NCBI GenBank assembly: GCA_009763385.1
Contig: CM019825.1
Location: 115,377,131-115,441,130 of the forward strand
Direction of reading: 5' to 3'
From: Coix lacryma-jobi var. lacryma-jobi
Lineage: Eukaryota; Streptophyta; Magnoliopsida; Poales; Poaceae
Length of the DNA: 64,000 nucleotides
Each line of letters begins with the position of its first letter. Position 1 is the stretch's first letter. The notes under the pieces were generated by a model. That model was not told the DNA's origin. It did not search any database and saw only the letters and a program-made list of their open reading frames with translations. The position numbers and the translations under genes are program-made. Below are positions 31,806-43,747 of the stretch, piece by piece.

Positions 31806-33399
31806 ATGAGTGCATTGTCAACTACTCACACAAATCATAATAAAATAGAAGAAGGAAGGAAGAAGGAGAGAGAACTCGACCAAGTGACCCAAAGCATAGC
31901 AAAGCCGAAGAAGGTCAAGTGGAAAGAGCAAGACAGTTGGTCCCCAAAGACATGGGCAACGGCTCAACGCAACCAAGCAAACAAAGCTAGCCTCAAGAAG
32001 AGGTAGGACAGGCTCAACACCGCTAGCAGATACCAATGAAGCTCCAGAACAAAAGAGATCGAATCAATTGAAAATCAATCTGAAAATCAAGCAAAATAGT
32101 GCTAGTCCTCAGAGAACAGGCAGAACGGGCTCAACACCACTAGCAAGAAAGCTTGATACCAAAACCTTTCGGTCAACAAGAAACTAAAAGAAGTGAACTC
32201 CCCCACAAATAGTGCAACACAACCAGGAAGACTTCCCCTTAGTTCAACTCGGAAGCACATGATTACATGATTTGCAATATTTTCTCCCCCTTAGTTAAAC
32301 TTTTGGAGAACACATGATTTGTCAAATTTCTCCCCCTTAGTTGAAAATGCACCATCAAGAAAGAGTGCACCATCAAGCAAATGCAAATTTCTCCCCTTGG
32401 CCAACTAGTCTTCTCCCTTCCAAATGCATATGAGTCAAAATGCAAGTTAGCAGCTTCAGGAATATAGTCAATAGAATGAAAAGATGCTCTGAAAAGTTCT
32501 GATCCAATGACTCAACAACATCCACAGCAAGCTAGCAAAGCCTCAAACTGATCACCAAATACGATATAAAACAAGTGAGCAAAGTGAGCAGTTTTTAGCC
32601 AAAAAGGTATTCACCATCAAAATAGCACTACACATGTATAGACAGGAACTCAGGCAAGTGCTAAGCAGTATACTAGGTGAACTACCCTAGCAAAGTTCAA
32701 TCATCATGCTATAGAATGAAACATACACTTGTGATTTCAAATTTTAATCGGAGTTGCAGCGGGTGTGAAATTACACAAGGATTAGAATTCAGCATGTGAC
32801 TGCGAGAGGTTGAAAGCTTGTCATTGCCTAACTTTTCAACCGAGCTAAGCCTATGCAGAAGCAATCAGAAGTGAAGCATCGGTTTTCGGTCATACACTAC
32901 ACGGCTCAAGTTTAACTCAAATGTGCAATGAGAAACAGTCTCGATACCGTGATGTGTTGACAAGCAATCCCATCTCGATCTTTTCAATTCACTTAAAACT
33001 GGTTTCAGATTTAAAGGAATATGAAACATCCAAGCAAGTGAATGACTCAGAACTAGAGACATAGCAACCTAGCATATATGAAAAGCACGAGTGAATTCAA
33101 CAATCCTACACATGCTAGTTGCCTATCTCGATGGTGAACATTTCAAGTTTTATGTCATTAAGCAAGTTCACCATTCAAAAATAGCTCATCTCACAACCTG
33201 TATAGTGATCAGAAAAAAGCATAAGCTACAAGCATCAATATAAAGCATCGGAGCATACTAAACAGAGCATAATCAATTCTAAAGATTATATACATGAAGC
33301 TCAGAAAGTAAGGATGCATGATGAAAAAGCAAAGACTAACGAAAACAAAGATAAAGAAAAAGAGTCAGTCTATATACAAGAACAAAATGTTTCCCCCAT
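31806..33399 (-). other. Non-coding 3' region with extra PPT-like tracts (copy 2)
   Basis: No gene seen. CTAAGGGGGAGAAA on the minus strand occurs at about 32282-32295 and 32327-32340, with a weaker copy near 32392; these are nearly identical to the functional PPT core. A GCTTGATACCA motif (PBS-like complement) lies at 32151-32161. Multiplied polypurine tracts before the 3' LTR have been described for Sireviruses. Confidence 0.7.
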
Positions 33400-33730
33400 C
33401 TAAAAGGGGAAACACACACCAAGCTCACCTCTCAACCGATTAAAGGTTGATTGGTCCAAAGGCTTGGTGAAAATATCAGCCAACTGATGATGAGTATCGA
33501 CATGGCAAAGGTCGATATCACCCTTCTCAAAATGGTCTCTAGAAATGAAAGCGCACATTGATGTGTTTGGTCTTAGAATGCAGCAAGGGGTTCTTAGCAA
33601 CGCTAATAGCGCTCGTGCTGTCACAAAGCAAAGGCACGCAAGAAAAAGCTCAGACCAAAATCACGCAAAGTGGGCCATCATCCAAAGCAACTGAGAACAG
33701 CAGCTAGCCGCAGGAACATATTCAGCCTCG
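33400..33730 (-). pseudogene. Copia RNase H, broken (copy 2)
   Basis: Minus strand fragments SVAKNP-like, LRPNTSMCAFISRD (shifted) and HFEKGDIDLCHVDTHHQLAD, IFTKPLDQSTFNRLRGELGV. The C-terminal signature is more complete than in copy 1 (FTKPLDQ...FNRLRGELGV), but upstream frames are shifted. Confidence 0.75.
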
Positions 33731-33821
33731 CGGTAGACTGAGCGACACTAGAATGCTTGCGAGAAGACCAAGATACAAGAGAAGAACCAATAAATGGCAA
33801 GTCCCAGAAGTGGACTTGCGC

Positions 33822-34900
33822 TCAACTCGGCAACCAGCAAAATCGGCATAAGAATAACCGCAAAGAGAGAGGGTGGAGGAAGCTGAATACCAAATCCAAA
33901 CTCAGGTGTGATGAAAACAAAGGTACCTCATAATGCGCTTGACCGCCTGTCGGTGAGAAGTGTGCGGGCGACGCCTGAAAGCGCGCACACGAAACACGCG
34001 CGAACTGGATGTCCGGGCGTGTCGCCGTCAGGTAGAGTAGCGACCCGATCATGCTCGGTACTCCTTCTGGTCACAGCTTCTCCATCACGTCCGCATCCAG
34101 GGCTCGTGGTGAACATGGGTTGTTGGAAGAGGCTTGGCTCACCCATATCGAACCCTTCAGCACGTCCTTGGTTGTGTACTTGCCCTGGTGCAAAACGTTC
34201 CCTCTCGGGATTGCTTAATTTGCAATCCGAGAAAGAAAGTCAGCTAGCCCATCATACTCATCTCAAATCCCTGCTCATAATAAATCTGCAAACTTGGCAA
34301 CCAAAGCGTGAGAAGAACCACTGAAAATGATATCATCCACGTAAATATGGACCAAGAGAGTGTCTTTGCCTTGCTTGAGGAGAAAGTGTTTATCCACACA
34401 TCCCATTTAAAACCCTTAGCTAGCAAGAAGGTTTTCAATCTATCATACCGGGCTAGGGGCTTGTTTCAACCATAAAGCTTTGTGGAGTTTAAAAACATGG
34501 TTTGGAAACTTGTGATTTTCAAAACAGGGGGGGGGTTGTTCAACATACACCTCTTCTTCTATGTAGCCGTTAAGAAGGCACTCTTGACATCCATTTGAAA
34601 AAGTTTAAACCCTTTGGATGCAGCAAAAGCCAAGAGTATCCTAATAGCCTCCCAAACGAGCTACAGGAGCAAAAGTCTCTCATAGTCTATCCCCTCCTTC
34701 TGACTATAACCCTTCGCTACAAGTCTGGCCTTGTTCTCACAATGTGGCCATCCTCTCCTTGTTTGTTTTTGAAAACCCATTTTGTCCCAATAGGATTACA
34801 GTCTGGAGGAGGTGGAACTAAAACCCACCCGATTTCGCTCAAAATTCTCTAACTCCTCATGCATGGCATTGACCCAATCCGGATCTGTCAAAGCGTGTCC
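33822..34900 (-). pseudogene. Copia reverse transcriptase, broken (copy 2)
   Basis: Aligns with 4564-5470 of copy 1. The minus strand still encodes YRSMIGSLLYLTATRPDIQF-like sequence (about 34052), the YVDD region around 34330-34350, and MDVKSAFL further 3' in the window, but frames change roughly every 100-150 bp. Many differences from copy 1 are single-base losses in short runs. Confidence 0.8.
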
Positions 34901-34917
34901 AACATCTCGGGTTTAAA

Positions 34918-36277
34918 TCAGCAAACAAATGCAGAATGAGCAAGGTGAGAGATTTGTTGTGACCTGGACCGAGTGACACGTTCGTCAATGCTACCGATCA
35001 TCTGTTGAGGCGGGTGTTGGCGCTGAATGTATCGTGGCGCCTCCCTAGTAGAAGTGATCTCCCCCTCAACAGCAGCTGGTGCCTCCCCGGGTACAAAGGT
35101 ACCGCTCGGGGTGGCGGATCCCACGGCCCCTAAGTAGTAGAGGAAGAAGGGTCGGGGCCGTGAGTCGTAGTAGAAGCCGCTCCTTGCGGCACAGCAGGTG
35201 GAGGGGGTGCTGTATCATCCATACCTTCAGCACCCTCATCCCGTCATCAAAAAGAGGCTCACCAACCATGATCACCTGAACGCTCAAAACGAGAAGGAGG
35301 ACAAACCATGGTCTCGTCGAAGGTGACATCAGATGTCTCCATGACTCGGTTAGTATCAAGGTTAAGTACACGATAAGCTCGAGTGTGAGTGTCATAACCC
35401 AAAAATACATCGTCAGAAGAACGAGACTCAAATTTGTCCAGGTTGCTTTCTTAAGTATAAAACAATGGCAACCAAAAACTCTAAAATAACTCACATTGGG
35501 CTGTCTTCCAAAACGCGCAACTCATAGAAGTCTTTTCAAGAAAGCTCGGAGAAAAATGCGATTGAAATATAGCATGCAATGTTCATAGCTTCGGCCCGTC
35601 CCCAATATCACCTAGGAGTCCTATGCTCATCGAGCATCGTCCTGGCCATCTCTACAGGGTCTGATTCTTCCTCTCTACAACACCATTGGGGTGGTGGTAG
35701 GGGGAAGAAAACTGATGCTCCAAACCCAAAGAGTACAACAAAACTCTCAAATCCGAATTTTTAAACTCGGAACCATTATCACTACGAATAGCTCGCATCG
35801 AGTTCATAGGGAACTCGTTCTGAAGACGTAAAATCAGATTGCGAGGGAAAGAGAAAGTCTCAGTCTTCTCAGTCAAAAATAAGACCCACGAATATCTTGA
35901 AAAATCGTCAACAACAACCAAAACATACCACTTACCCCCAACCGAGCTCACCCGAGCCGGACCAACAAGGTCCATGTGTAAAAGCTCACCAGGGTGCTGA
36001 GTCATGACTTGAGTCACTGGATGGTGGGGAGCGGCTACCATCTTCCCATGTCTACAAGAATGGCAAACAAGGTCCTTCTCCATGGACAACTGGGCAATCC
36101 TCGGATTAGGCCAAGTGAGCTAAGTCTTGCAAGCAAGTCGAAGCTTAAATGACCGAGCCTCCTATGCCACTTCCAAAGATCAGAGGAGGAAGGACCAGCC
36201 ACAAGACAGCGAGAAAATCCAAACAACTCCGACAAGAAATTTGCACGAAAGACTTCCCAAAGGGCGAAAATCAACAT
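34918..36277 (-). pseudogene. Pre-integrase and integrase, broken (copy 2)
   Basis: The longest intact piece (36089-35652) carries VCHSCRHGKMVAAPHHP, LLHMDLVGPARV, YVLVVVDDFSRYSWVLFLTE, MRAIRSDNGSEFKN and SSPYHHPNGVVERKNQTL, so the D-D-E catalytic residues and the HHCC zinc Cys pair are present in one frame. Upstream WHRRLGHLS is in another frame, and the C-terminal FRVFGCHCFILKK in a third. Confidence 0.85.
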
Positions 36278-36296
36278 ACAAGATTGCCCTAAGGAT

Positions 36297-36575
36297 CTAA
36301 AATGCGACTGAGATTCGTTTAAAACGAATCATAGTCATCATCAAAAGTTGCGAAACAGAGAGAAGGTTAAAATGCAAGTTAGAAACAAGAGCAACATCAC
36401 GCAACACAAAGTGCTCATTAACTCGCACCGACCCACGAGACAACACTTTACCTTTACTATTGTCGCCGAAGATGATAAATTCCTTTCTGACAACAGGACT
36501 AAGACTGGAGAACCACTTGGCGTTTCCGGTCATATGCCTCGAGCAACCGGAATCCACCAACCAAATGTCCTCCAA
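36297..36575 (-). pseudogene. Copia aspartic protease (copy 2)
   Basis: WLVDSGCSRHMTGNAKWFSS with catalytic DSG, then GSVRVNEHFVLRDVALVSNL and FNLLSVSQL. Truncated by a deletion after VSQL compared with copy 1. Confidence 0.8.
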
Positions 36576-36777
36576 TCATTTCACCTACATCAGTAAAAAG
36601 ACATAGGGTGAGCATACGGTCCAACACTGGGGTTAGTGAAGTAGGAAGAATACCAGTGTTGGGCGGCTGCTCAAAAGAACGGTCAGTAAAAAACCATTCC
36701 TAGCACGTCTACGGGGAAAGCGATCACCACGCATAGGTAAACGTGGTCTGCTAAGGAAAGAGCGTCCATCGCGATAC

Positions 36778-37889
36778 TCAAAACGCGGTGGGGAAAACGC
36801 TCAACAAAGCCTCCGCACGGGGTCCGTATCCTGCAAAGTCAGGACCCCGTCGGGCAACACCTCCCTGACGCCTAGGACCTTGAGGCACTGCACCTCTAGG
36901 CCTAGCAGCTCTCCTCGGAGCTCTCCTCTGAACATTCGGCACATGCACATCATGGAAAGGATGGTACATGTCCGCATTGTTCATCTCCCTGGCACGGCGC
37001 TCCTCTCTCTTGCGCCTGAAGCAAAACTCACTCAAGTGTCCATCTCTCCCACAGTGCTCACAATGGTACCTCACCGCTCTCATAGGGGGTTGTTGGTACT
37101 CACGGTAGTGGGTGTGGATCACTTTGCCCTTCTGTGGCATAAGCTCCTCTTGGATAGGTGGCATTGTGTCTAGCTTGTTCTTGAGGTGGTTTGATTTGGG
37201 AGCCCATTGCTGTTTCTTGGGTGGAGCTCTTGGAGGTTCATCAAACACTCCATCCTTGGTGTTAGGCTTGAGAGGCTCTTTGGGTGGAAGCTTGGTAAGC
37301 TTGGGAGTAGTGGTGGAGTTGGGCTTCTCACTCGGGTTAAGACCACTCGACTCTCCAATCTTCCCAAAAGACGAAACATCAACACCCGGAGCAAAACCTA
37401 CACCTGGACCTCCAGCAGCACGCTTAAACTGAGCGATCATCATCCCAAGCTGCGGCTCATTACATGACACCCATGACAAGAAGGTCCGAAGGTATGTGTT
37501 TTCCTCCTCGGTTTGCATCTTGCCATGCTTCACGTTCGCAATATCCATCTCCAAACCCTCGCACAAAGTGCACCTAGCCACACAAGTGCTACCCGAGCTG
37601 GCCTTCTCAAGAGACTCAATCTTGGCATTCTTTCTGCCAACTCGGATTGCAAGCCAGCACAAGACTTGCACGCACCCAACAACACGGGTCTAGCCCGGAG
37701 CTCATCCACCTCTCCAACCAAAGCAGCATACTTACCTCTCAAAGTGAGAAGGTCAGTCATGTGCTTGGTGCATCTCACACTCCGCCTCCTCAGACACAAC
37801 ACGGTGGATCTAGCAAACTCAAGCTCCTTCACCGTGTCCTCCCACTTCTGCCTAAATTCCTTCCTCTCTCTAGCTGCACGCCTAAGCAA
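36778..37889 (-). pseudogene. gag C-terminal half (copy 2)
   Basis: A frame of 297 codons (37671-36778) holds part of the coiled coil (RKNAKIESLEKASSG), a long linker and the knuckle CEHCGRDGHLSEFC, ending in an Arg/Pro/Gly-rich tail. An overlapping frame (37889-37530) holds the upstream heptad region. It is less broken here than in copy 1. Confidence 0.8.
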
Positions 37890-38190
37890 CTTATCCTAAC
37901 TATGCAAAGCGGCAGTAAGCTTATCAACTCTGCAGAGAGTTCCTCGGGAGTTGAGATACCTACGAGGAGTTGTCGTCGTCGTCGTTCTGAGGGATGTCCT
38001 CCAGCTTGTCGTCGACCTCGTCACCAAGGGCCATGGTGCAGAAGCCCTCGTTGTCGGCGAAGAAGCAGAGGCCGTTCAGCTTGTCCTCGATCCTCTTCCT
38101 CTTCTCGGACTCGTCATCGCTTGAAACAGCGGAGTCGTCATCCGAGCCATCGACGTCACTGAGCGTGGCAAAGAATGCACGCTGGTCAGC

Positions 38191-39199
38191 CTAGGCCTTC
38201 TCCAAGTACTTCTTCTTGATGTACTCCTTGTTGAAGCCGCCCTTCCGCTTTGGCTTCACGGGGACGTACTTCTCCTTGCCCTTGCCGGAGTCGTACTTGT
38301 GCCCATGATCGCCCTTCCCAGAATGCTTGTTCTTCTTGGGACAGTTGGCGATGAAGTGGTCGGGGTCGCCGCACTTAAAGCATCCTGAGCGTCCTCCTCC
38401 GCGGTGACGGTTCATGCGGTTGTTGTGGAACCGCGAGAACCGGTTGGCGAGCAAAGCCAACTCGTCATCCCCCATGAACTGCAGCTGCTCCTCTGTGACA
38501 GAAAGAAGTGAAGAGAGTGCAAAGCCTCCAAAGGGGTTAGCAGAGGAACCAGAAACCAAAGCCATAGTCGGGCCAGAAGGATTTTCATAAGAAGCCCTCG
38601 ACATGGCGTCAATCTCACTAGACTTGAGCTTACTAAAGAGCTCGTCGCATGTGAGGGTCTCATAGTTAGACGATTCGATGATCGCCTGGACCTTTGAGTC
38701 ACCACCGACTGATCGAGAGTATGCAAAAGCTTCAAAGCCCTCTCATGATCGTCAAAAGGCAACAGCTCCTTGTTCGCTCTCATCTTGTTGACAATAACCT
38801 GAAAGCGGGCGAATAAACTTTCTATGCTCTCGCCAGGCATGTGTCAAAAGTTCTCATACTCCGTTTGTGCGACTCGTAGAGACGGGATTTGACTTGAGTG
38901 GTTCCCTCATGGAAGCGCATGAGGGTCGCCCAAATCTCACGAGCCGTGGGGAGGTGAGAAACGCGATCAAACTCGGACATGCTCAAACAGGAGAAAAGAG
39001 CGTTACGCGCTCGGCTATTGGCATCGTGCTCATCTATCTGAAGCTGAGTGACACGAGCAGCCAGGACAACGTAATCGGCCTTGTTGCAAATCTCCCAAAG
39101 AGAAGAGCCCATGCTCTGGAGATAGGCCGACATGCGTATCTTCCAATACGCATAGTTCGTCCCATCAAAGAACGGCGGTTTGCCCACGCCGTGATCCAT
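38191..39199 (-). pseudogene. gag N-terminal half, frameshifted (copy 2)
   Basis: Starts at ATG with MDHGVGKPPFFDGTNYAYWK and aligns with the intact 391-codon frame of copy 1. It breaks after about 120 codons near 38850, again near 38700, and has an early stop at 38191 just after KKYLEKA. The CCHC reads CFKCGDPDHFIANC. Confidence 0.85.
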
Positions 39200-39248
39200 G
39201 TCGCCTTCTGTGGATCTGGAACCGGCTAAGGTGGAAGATCCTTAACCT

Positions 39249-39260
39249 GGATTGATACCA
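39249..39260 (-). other. Degenerate primer-binding site (copy 2)
   Basis: Minus strand TGGTATCAATCC. The first eight bases of the Met-type PBS are kept and the last four differ from TGGTATCAGAGC in copies 1 and 3. Confidence 0.75.
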
Positions 39261-39262
39261 AT

Positions 39263-41225
39263 TGAACGACCGAGAGTGCAACCAGAAAGCGACCAGAGGG
39301 GGGTGAATGGGAGCTCCAAATTTCCTACCGGAAACTTGTCGAAACTTGTCACCACTGTCCCGAAAATCGACCCCAAGAGCAAACCCTAGAGCTTGCAAGT
39401 GTCCACGACCCTAGAGGTAGGGTGGATGCTTCCAAGAAGCACAGCGAGACACTATACAACTCTAGAAGCCCAACGCAAAAAACCGGAAACCAAAACAGAC
39501 AACAAGCGAACGAACCGCGGACGAAACTTCGCAGAAACAGCACTGGCCGGACTCACCCTGCGTCCGGTCAACACCCACCGGACGCGTCCGGTCGAGCAAC
39601 AACGGATTTGGGACCTTACTGTTTCTGACCGGACTCAGTGACACTGTGAGTCCGGTTGAGACTTGAGCATCCGGTCGGTTCAGACAAGCACCGTGAATAG
39701 TAGAAGAGGCGAGTCCGGTCAAGGAGAAGGAGGAGCGTCCGGTCAAGGTGCAAAACAGAACAGTGAAATGTTCAACGACCGGACTCACTCCCTTGCGTCC
39801 GGTCACCCCGAGCTGAGCGTCCGGTCACCCCGAAACTGGGCAGTTCATCCACCGATTTCACTCGATCTCACCCAAAACGAATCCTCTAGGGATCTAACTT
39901 GGTCAGAGAAGTCACAAGGAAAATAGTGAGCTATCTCTAAGAGATCATGGCTCGAACCTATCTCCAAATCGATGAATCGAAGAAATTCGGGGGAAGGGAG
40001 AAAAACTTGACCCGAAACGAAAATCGATCGATCTACTAGCTCATGAGGTTAGAGGTGAATTCCTTCGGTGGAAAGAAGTGCCTCATGATCTAGAACAACT
40101 TGGATCAAATGGATTTGCAAAAGACGCACCAAGTAAAGAGATCGATCAACGGGAAAAACGTGGACAAAAAGTAACCCGCGAAGAACAAGAACAAAACGCG
40201 AATCACAACCACGAAATTGCAACCGTGTGGCTACCACACACTACAATAGTGAGATTACGGTCTCACTTCCTCAAAATCTCACGGGCACAGAGGTATGATT
40301 GTCTTCTCTGTGGATCTCAGTTCGCTACAGCAGGGAATGAGAGAGCAGGAAACCCTAGGAGTGAAAGAGCAAATGACTGAGATAATTTCGGAGGTGGGGT
40401 GTCTCCCCCTACTTATCCTATTCTAATTCGCACTCTACCCCTAACTAATTACAGAGCGAACCAGCTAAACCCTTGGGTTATTCTGAACCAACTCGAAGAT
40501 AGTTGTGATCCAACGGCCACGCCCGCACAACTGGTAGCGTTGCCTCGACGCAACCTCACCGATTGCCGCCACGTGCCGCCACCGCTCTGCTCGTCTTTTC
40601 CCGGACTTCGCCCCGGTTTTGAGGCCCAAACCGGGAAACCAGCCTTCATAGCCAACCCCGGTTTTGAGGCCCAAACCGGGAAACCAGCCTCCAGTCCATC
40701 GCCTGAGTTTTGTGGCCCAAACTCAGAAACCCGCAGCGCCCAGGTTTTGAGGCCCAAACCTGGAAACCGTCCTCAGCCCGAGTTTTGTGGCCCAAACTCG
40801 GCAAACCCGAAGCACCCAGGTTTTGATGCCCAAACTGGAAACCGTCCACCCGATGGTTTTTCTCTGGCTCTACCACCAAACCGAAGCTGTAGAGGGGATG
40901 CACCGCCCATGCACCCCGTCCACCGACACGTGTCCCCAGGTCCTCGACCCGAGCAACACCGTGCCCCACAAGTCTCCGCTCGTCGCTGTCCCAGGCTGTC
41001 AGCCACCACAGCTGATCCTTAGGCCCTGTCCCTCAGTCCAAGCCTCACGTCCGCCCTTCACCGCTCCCGGTCCGTCGGCATGACACGTCTCTACTTGACC
41101 TTCACCTCGCCCTCGATCACTGTCTCCGTGCTCGACACCTGCACAACACAAGCCAAAGAACATGCGATCAAACCCGTTGACAATCACTCATCACTCGAGA
41201 CTCGGCATACACCCATGTATCCGCA
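39263..41225 (-). repeat. 5' LTR of family-A copy 2
   Basis: 1963 bp, same subtype as the partner LTR, hairpin array at about 40611-40850, variable block at 39540-39840. Ends at the CTAGA TSD. Confidence 0.9.
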
Positions 41226-41230
41226 CTAGA
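41226..41230. repeat. TSD CTAGA, right copy
   Basis: Matches 29801-29805; the Angela RNase H resumes here. Confidence 0.9.
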
Positions 41231-41500
41231 CGCATTTGGAAACACACCAAGATTAATGAGGAACCTCCTCATCCAAACACCTTCCTTTGCAGCTCCACTA
41301 GCTGCAATGTACTTGGCTTCTGCTATAGAATCGGACACGGTATCCTGCTTGGAACTTTTCTAACTGACTGCACAACCATTTATTGTGAACACAAAACTTG
41401 ATTGAGATTGTGAATCATCTGTGTCAGTTTGGAAGCTAGCATCGGTGTAACCATTTACAACGAGCTCCTCCTCACCTCCGTAGATTAGGAACACATCTTT
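41226..41500 (-). pseudogene. Angela RNase H, N-terminal part
   Basis: Begins with the TSD CTAGA (41226-41230). Minus-strand pieces include SDSIAEAKYIAASGAAKEGV-like sequence (about 41310-41260) and the start of RNase H with the catalytic Asp region (VNGYTDASFQTD around 41450-41420). The frame is broken by small deletions. The C-terminus lies at 29554-29800. Confidence 0.75.
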
Positions 41501-41508
41501 AGTCCTTC

Positions 41509-42570
41509 TCAAGTACATAAGGATGTTTTAACAAGTGTCCAGTGACTCTCACCTGGATTAGCTTGATATCTACTCGCAACACTTAGAGCATATGAGACAT
41601 CCGGGCGTGTACATATCATGGCATACATGATGGAACCAATAGCCGAAGCATATGGAACCTTACTCATGCGCTCTCGCTCATTAGATGTCAAAGGACATTA
41701 TTTTTCGCTAAAGCGCATGCCATGTGACATAGGCAAGAACCCTTTCTTGGACTGTTCCATGTTGAACCGCTTCAACACCTTGTCAATGCACGTATCTTGG
41801 CTTAATCCTATTAGCCTCTTTGACCTATCTCTATAGATCTTAATGCCCAGAATATATGTTGCTTCTCCTAAATCCTTCATAGAAAAACTATTATTCAGTG
41901 AAGTCTTTACGGTTTGCAACATCGGAATATCATTCCCAATCAACAGTATGTCATCTACATACAAGATTAGAAACACAACAACACTCCCACTTTCCTTCGT
42001 GTAAACACAAGGTTCTTCCTCACTTTGATGGAAGCCAAACCCTTTGACCGCCTCATCAAAATGAATATTCCAACTCCGAGATGCTTGCTTTAACCTATAA
42101 ATAGATTTCTTAAGCTTGCATATTTTCCAGCATTGCTAGGATCAACAAAACCTTCGGGTTGTATCATATACATTCCCTCTTCCAAATTTCCATTTAGAAA
42201 GGCTGTTTTAACATCCATCTGCCATATCTCATAGTCATAATAGGCAGCAATTGCTAGAATGATCCGGATAGATTTAAGCATCGCTACCGGCGAGAAAGTC
42301 TCGTCCTAGTCAACACCTTGAACTTGTCGAAAACCTTTTGCGACAAGTTGAGCTTTATAAACTTGGACATTACCATCCATATCCTTTTTCTTTTTATAGA
42401 TCCATTTGCACTTTATGGGTCTTACCCCATTAGGCGGGTCAACCAAGTTCCAAACTTGATTGGCTCCCATGGAATCTATCTCGGATCTCATGGCACTATG
42501 CCATTTCTCAGAATCTGGGTCCATCATTGCCTCAGCATAAGTCGCAGGTTCGTCATCGTCTAACAATAAC
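41509..42570 (-). pseudogene. Angela reverse transcriptase, split frames
   Basis: The C-terminal end of the frame 42854-42306 gives WNLVDPPNGVRPIKCKWIYK, KAQLVAKGFRQVQGVD. The next frame (42281-42090) has IWQMDVKTAFLNGNLEEGMY. The frame 41976-41698 has the catalytic ILYVDDILLIGND and LGEATYILGIKIYRDRSKRL, then YASAIGSIMYAMICTRPDVS at 41691-41509. The catalytic YVDD is intact. Confidence 0.87.
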
Positions 42571-42905
42571 ACATCCTCACGCAACTCACGGATTCTTGCC
42601 GACCTTCGTGGTTGGGGCGGGGTGTTTGTTGCCATAGGTAGCTCAACTTGTTCTGTTACATTAGCATCACTCGTGGAGTCAATCCCTGTTCGCTCATCCT
42701 GAACTTCTTCAAGATACACCTTCTGCCCTCTCTTGTCTCTTTTGAGAAACTCTTTCTCTAAGAAAACACCGTTTCGAGCAACAAACACTTTGCCCTCTGA
42801 GCAGTTGTAGAAGTAATACCCTAAAGTTTCCTTGGGTATCCCATGAAAAAGCACTTGTCCGACTTGGGTGTTAGTTTATCAGATATAAGTCGTTTGACAT
42901 AAACT
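42571..42905 (-). pseudogene. Angela IN-RT linker
   Basis: The 42854 frame starts with FHGIPKETLGYYFYNCSEGK and VFVARNGVFLEKEFL (the integrase C-terminal beta region), then an acidic linker and PRRSARIRELRED. The YPKET(L/R)GYYFY motif is characteristic of BARE/Tnt1-like integrase ends. Confidence 0.8.
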
Positions 42906-43047
42906 TCACAACCCCAAATCTTTAGTAAAAGACAAACTGGGATTCTTACCAGTCCACATCTCATATGGTGTCTTAACTACGGACTTGGACGGTACCCTAT
43001 TAATGTGAAAGCGGCTGTTTCTAGAGCGTATCCCCAAAATGATAAAG

Positions 43048-43125
43048 GAAGATCCGACTGGCTCATCATAGACCGAACCATAAGGAAGATCCGACTGGCT
43101 CATCATAGACCAAACCATGTCTAAC
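43048..43125 (-). repeat. Short tandem duplication in Angela integrase
   Basis: 'AAGGAAGATCCGACTGGCTC' followed by ATCATAGACC(G/A)AACCAT occurs twice in a row with one mismatch, unit about 38 bp. Confidence 0.75.
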
Positions 43126-43613
43126 AAAGTCTAGCTTCTAGTCTAACGTCGCTCGGACATGCCGTTTCTCTGGCGTTCTGGGTGGCGTAAGCTATGGAAC
43201 AATTCCGCAACTCTTAAGATGATGCTAAACTCATGGCTTAAAATTCGCCTCCACGATCAGATCGCAAGGCCTTATTTTCTTGCCACGTTGATTCTCTACC
43301 TCATTCTAAAAATTTCTTTGAACTTTTCAAATGTCTCAGACTTATGCTTCATCAGATAGACATAGCCATATCTGCTAAAATCACCAGTGAAGGTTATGAA
43401 GTATTGAAACCCGCCTCTAGTTGTTGTACTAATTGGTCCGCAGACATCAGTATGTACAAGTTCCAACAAGTTAGACGCCCTCTCAGGAAAACCTGTGAAA
43501 GGCGACTTGGTCATCTTGCCCAGCAAATAAGCCTCACATGTCTCGTATGATTCAAAATCAAACAAAGTTAGAAACCCATCATCATGGAGCCTCTTCATGT
43601 GATTCTCACTTAT

Positions 43614-43618
43614 ATGAC
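43614..43618. repeat. TSD ATGAC, left copy
   Basis: ATGAC here and at 47123-47127 flank the family-X solo LTR exactly. Confidence 0.9.
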
Positions 43619-43663
43619 TGTTGGCATTCTTAGCACAACCACCGGAGGATAAGTTTAGGTCCA

Positions 43664-43747
43664 TCCTCGGCGATCATGCCAGAAATACTTACTGGCATCT
43701 CTTAGCATCATCACTAGGGTAGGCCATCATTCCCGGGCACGGCGCCA
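43664..43747 (-). repeat. Two pseudo-PBS cassettes in family-X solo LTR
   Basis: Minus strand TGGCATGATCGCCGAGGA (43664-43681) and TGGCGCCGTGCCCGGGAA (43730-43747), 66 bp apart, each following an LTR-end-like motif (ATGCCAGTAAGTATTTC and TGTCAACAGACATTCC). Confidence 0.75.

Larger units (their letters stand above)
29806..41225 (-). mobile_element. Sirevirus family A, copy 2
   Basis: 11,420 bp, a clean insertion with matching TSD into the Angela RNase H. Same layout as copy 1, and both LTRs are of the GTCCGGTC subtype. All gag and pol domains are present but broken by many small deletions relative to copy 1. The PBS is degenerate. Confidence 0.93.
42906..43618 (-). pseudogene. Angela integrase core, broken
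   Basis: The frame 43618-43296 (second half of the pre-integrase, then core) has FDFESYETCEAYLLGKMTKS, LLELVHTDVCGPISTTTRGG and YFITFTGDFSRYGYVYLMKH. The CxxC of the zinc site survives as CEAYLL (second Cys lost; ACLLG is usual). The piece with the second Asp and Glu is scrambled. 43127-42906 retains the end region SVVKTPYEMWTGKNPSLSF. A 38-bp tandem duplication interrupts it near 43050-43112. Confidence 0.8.
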
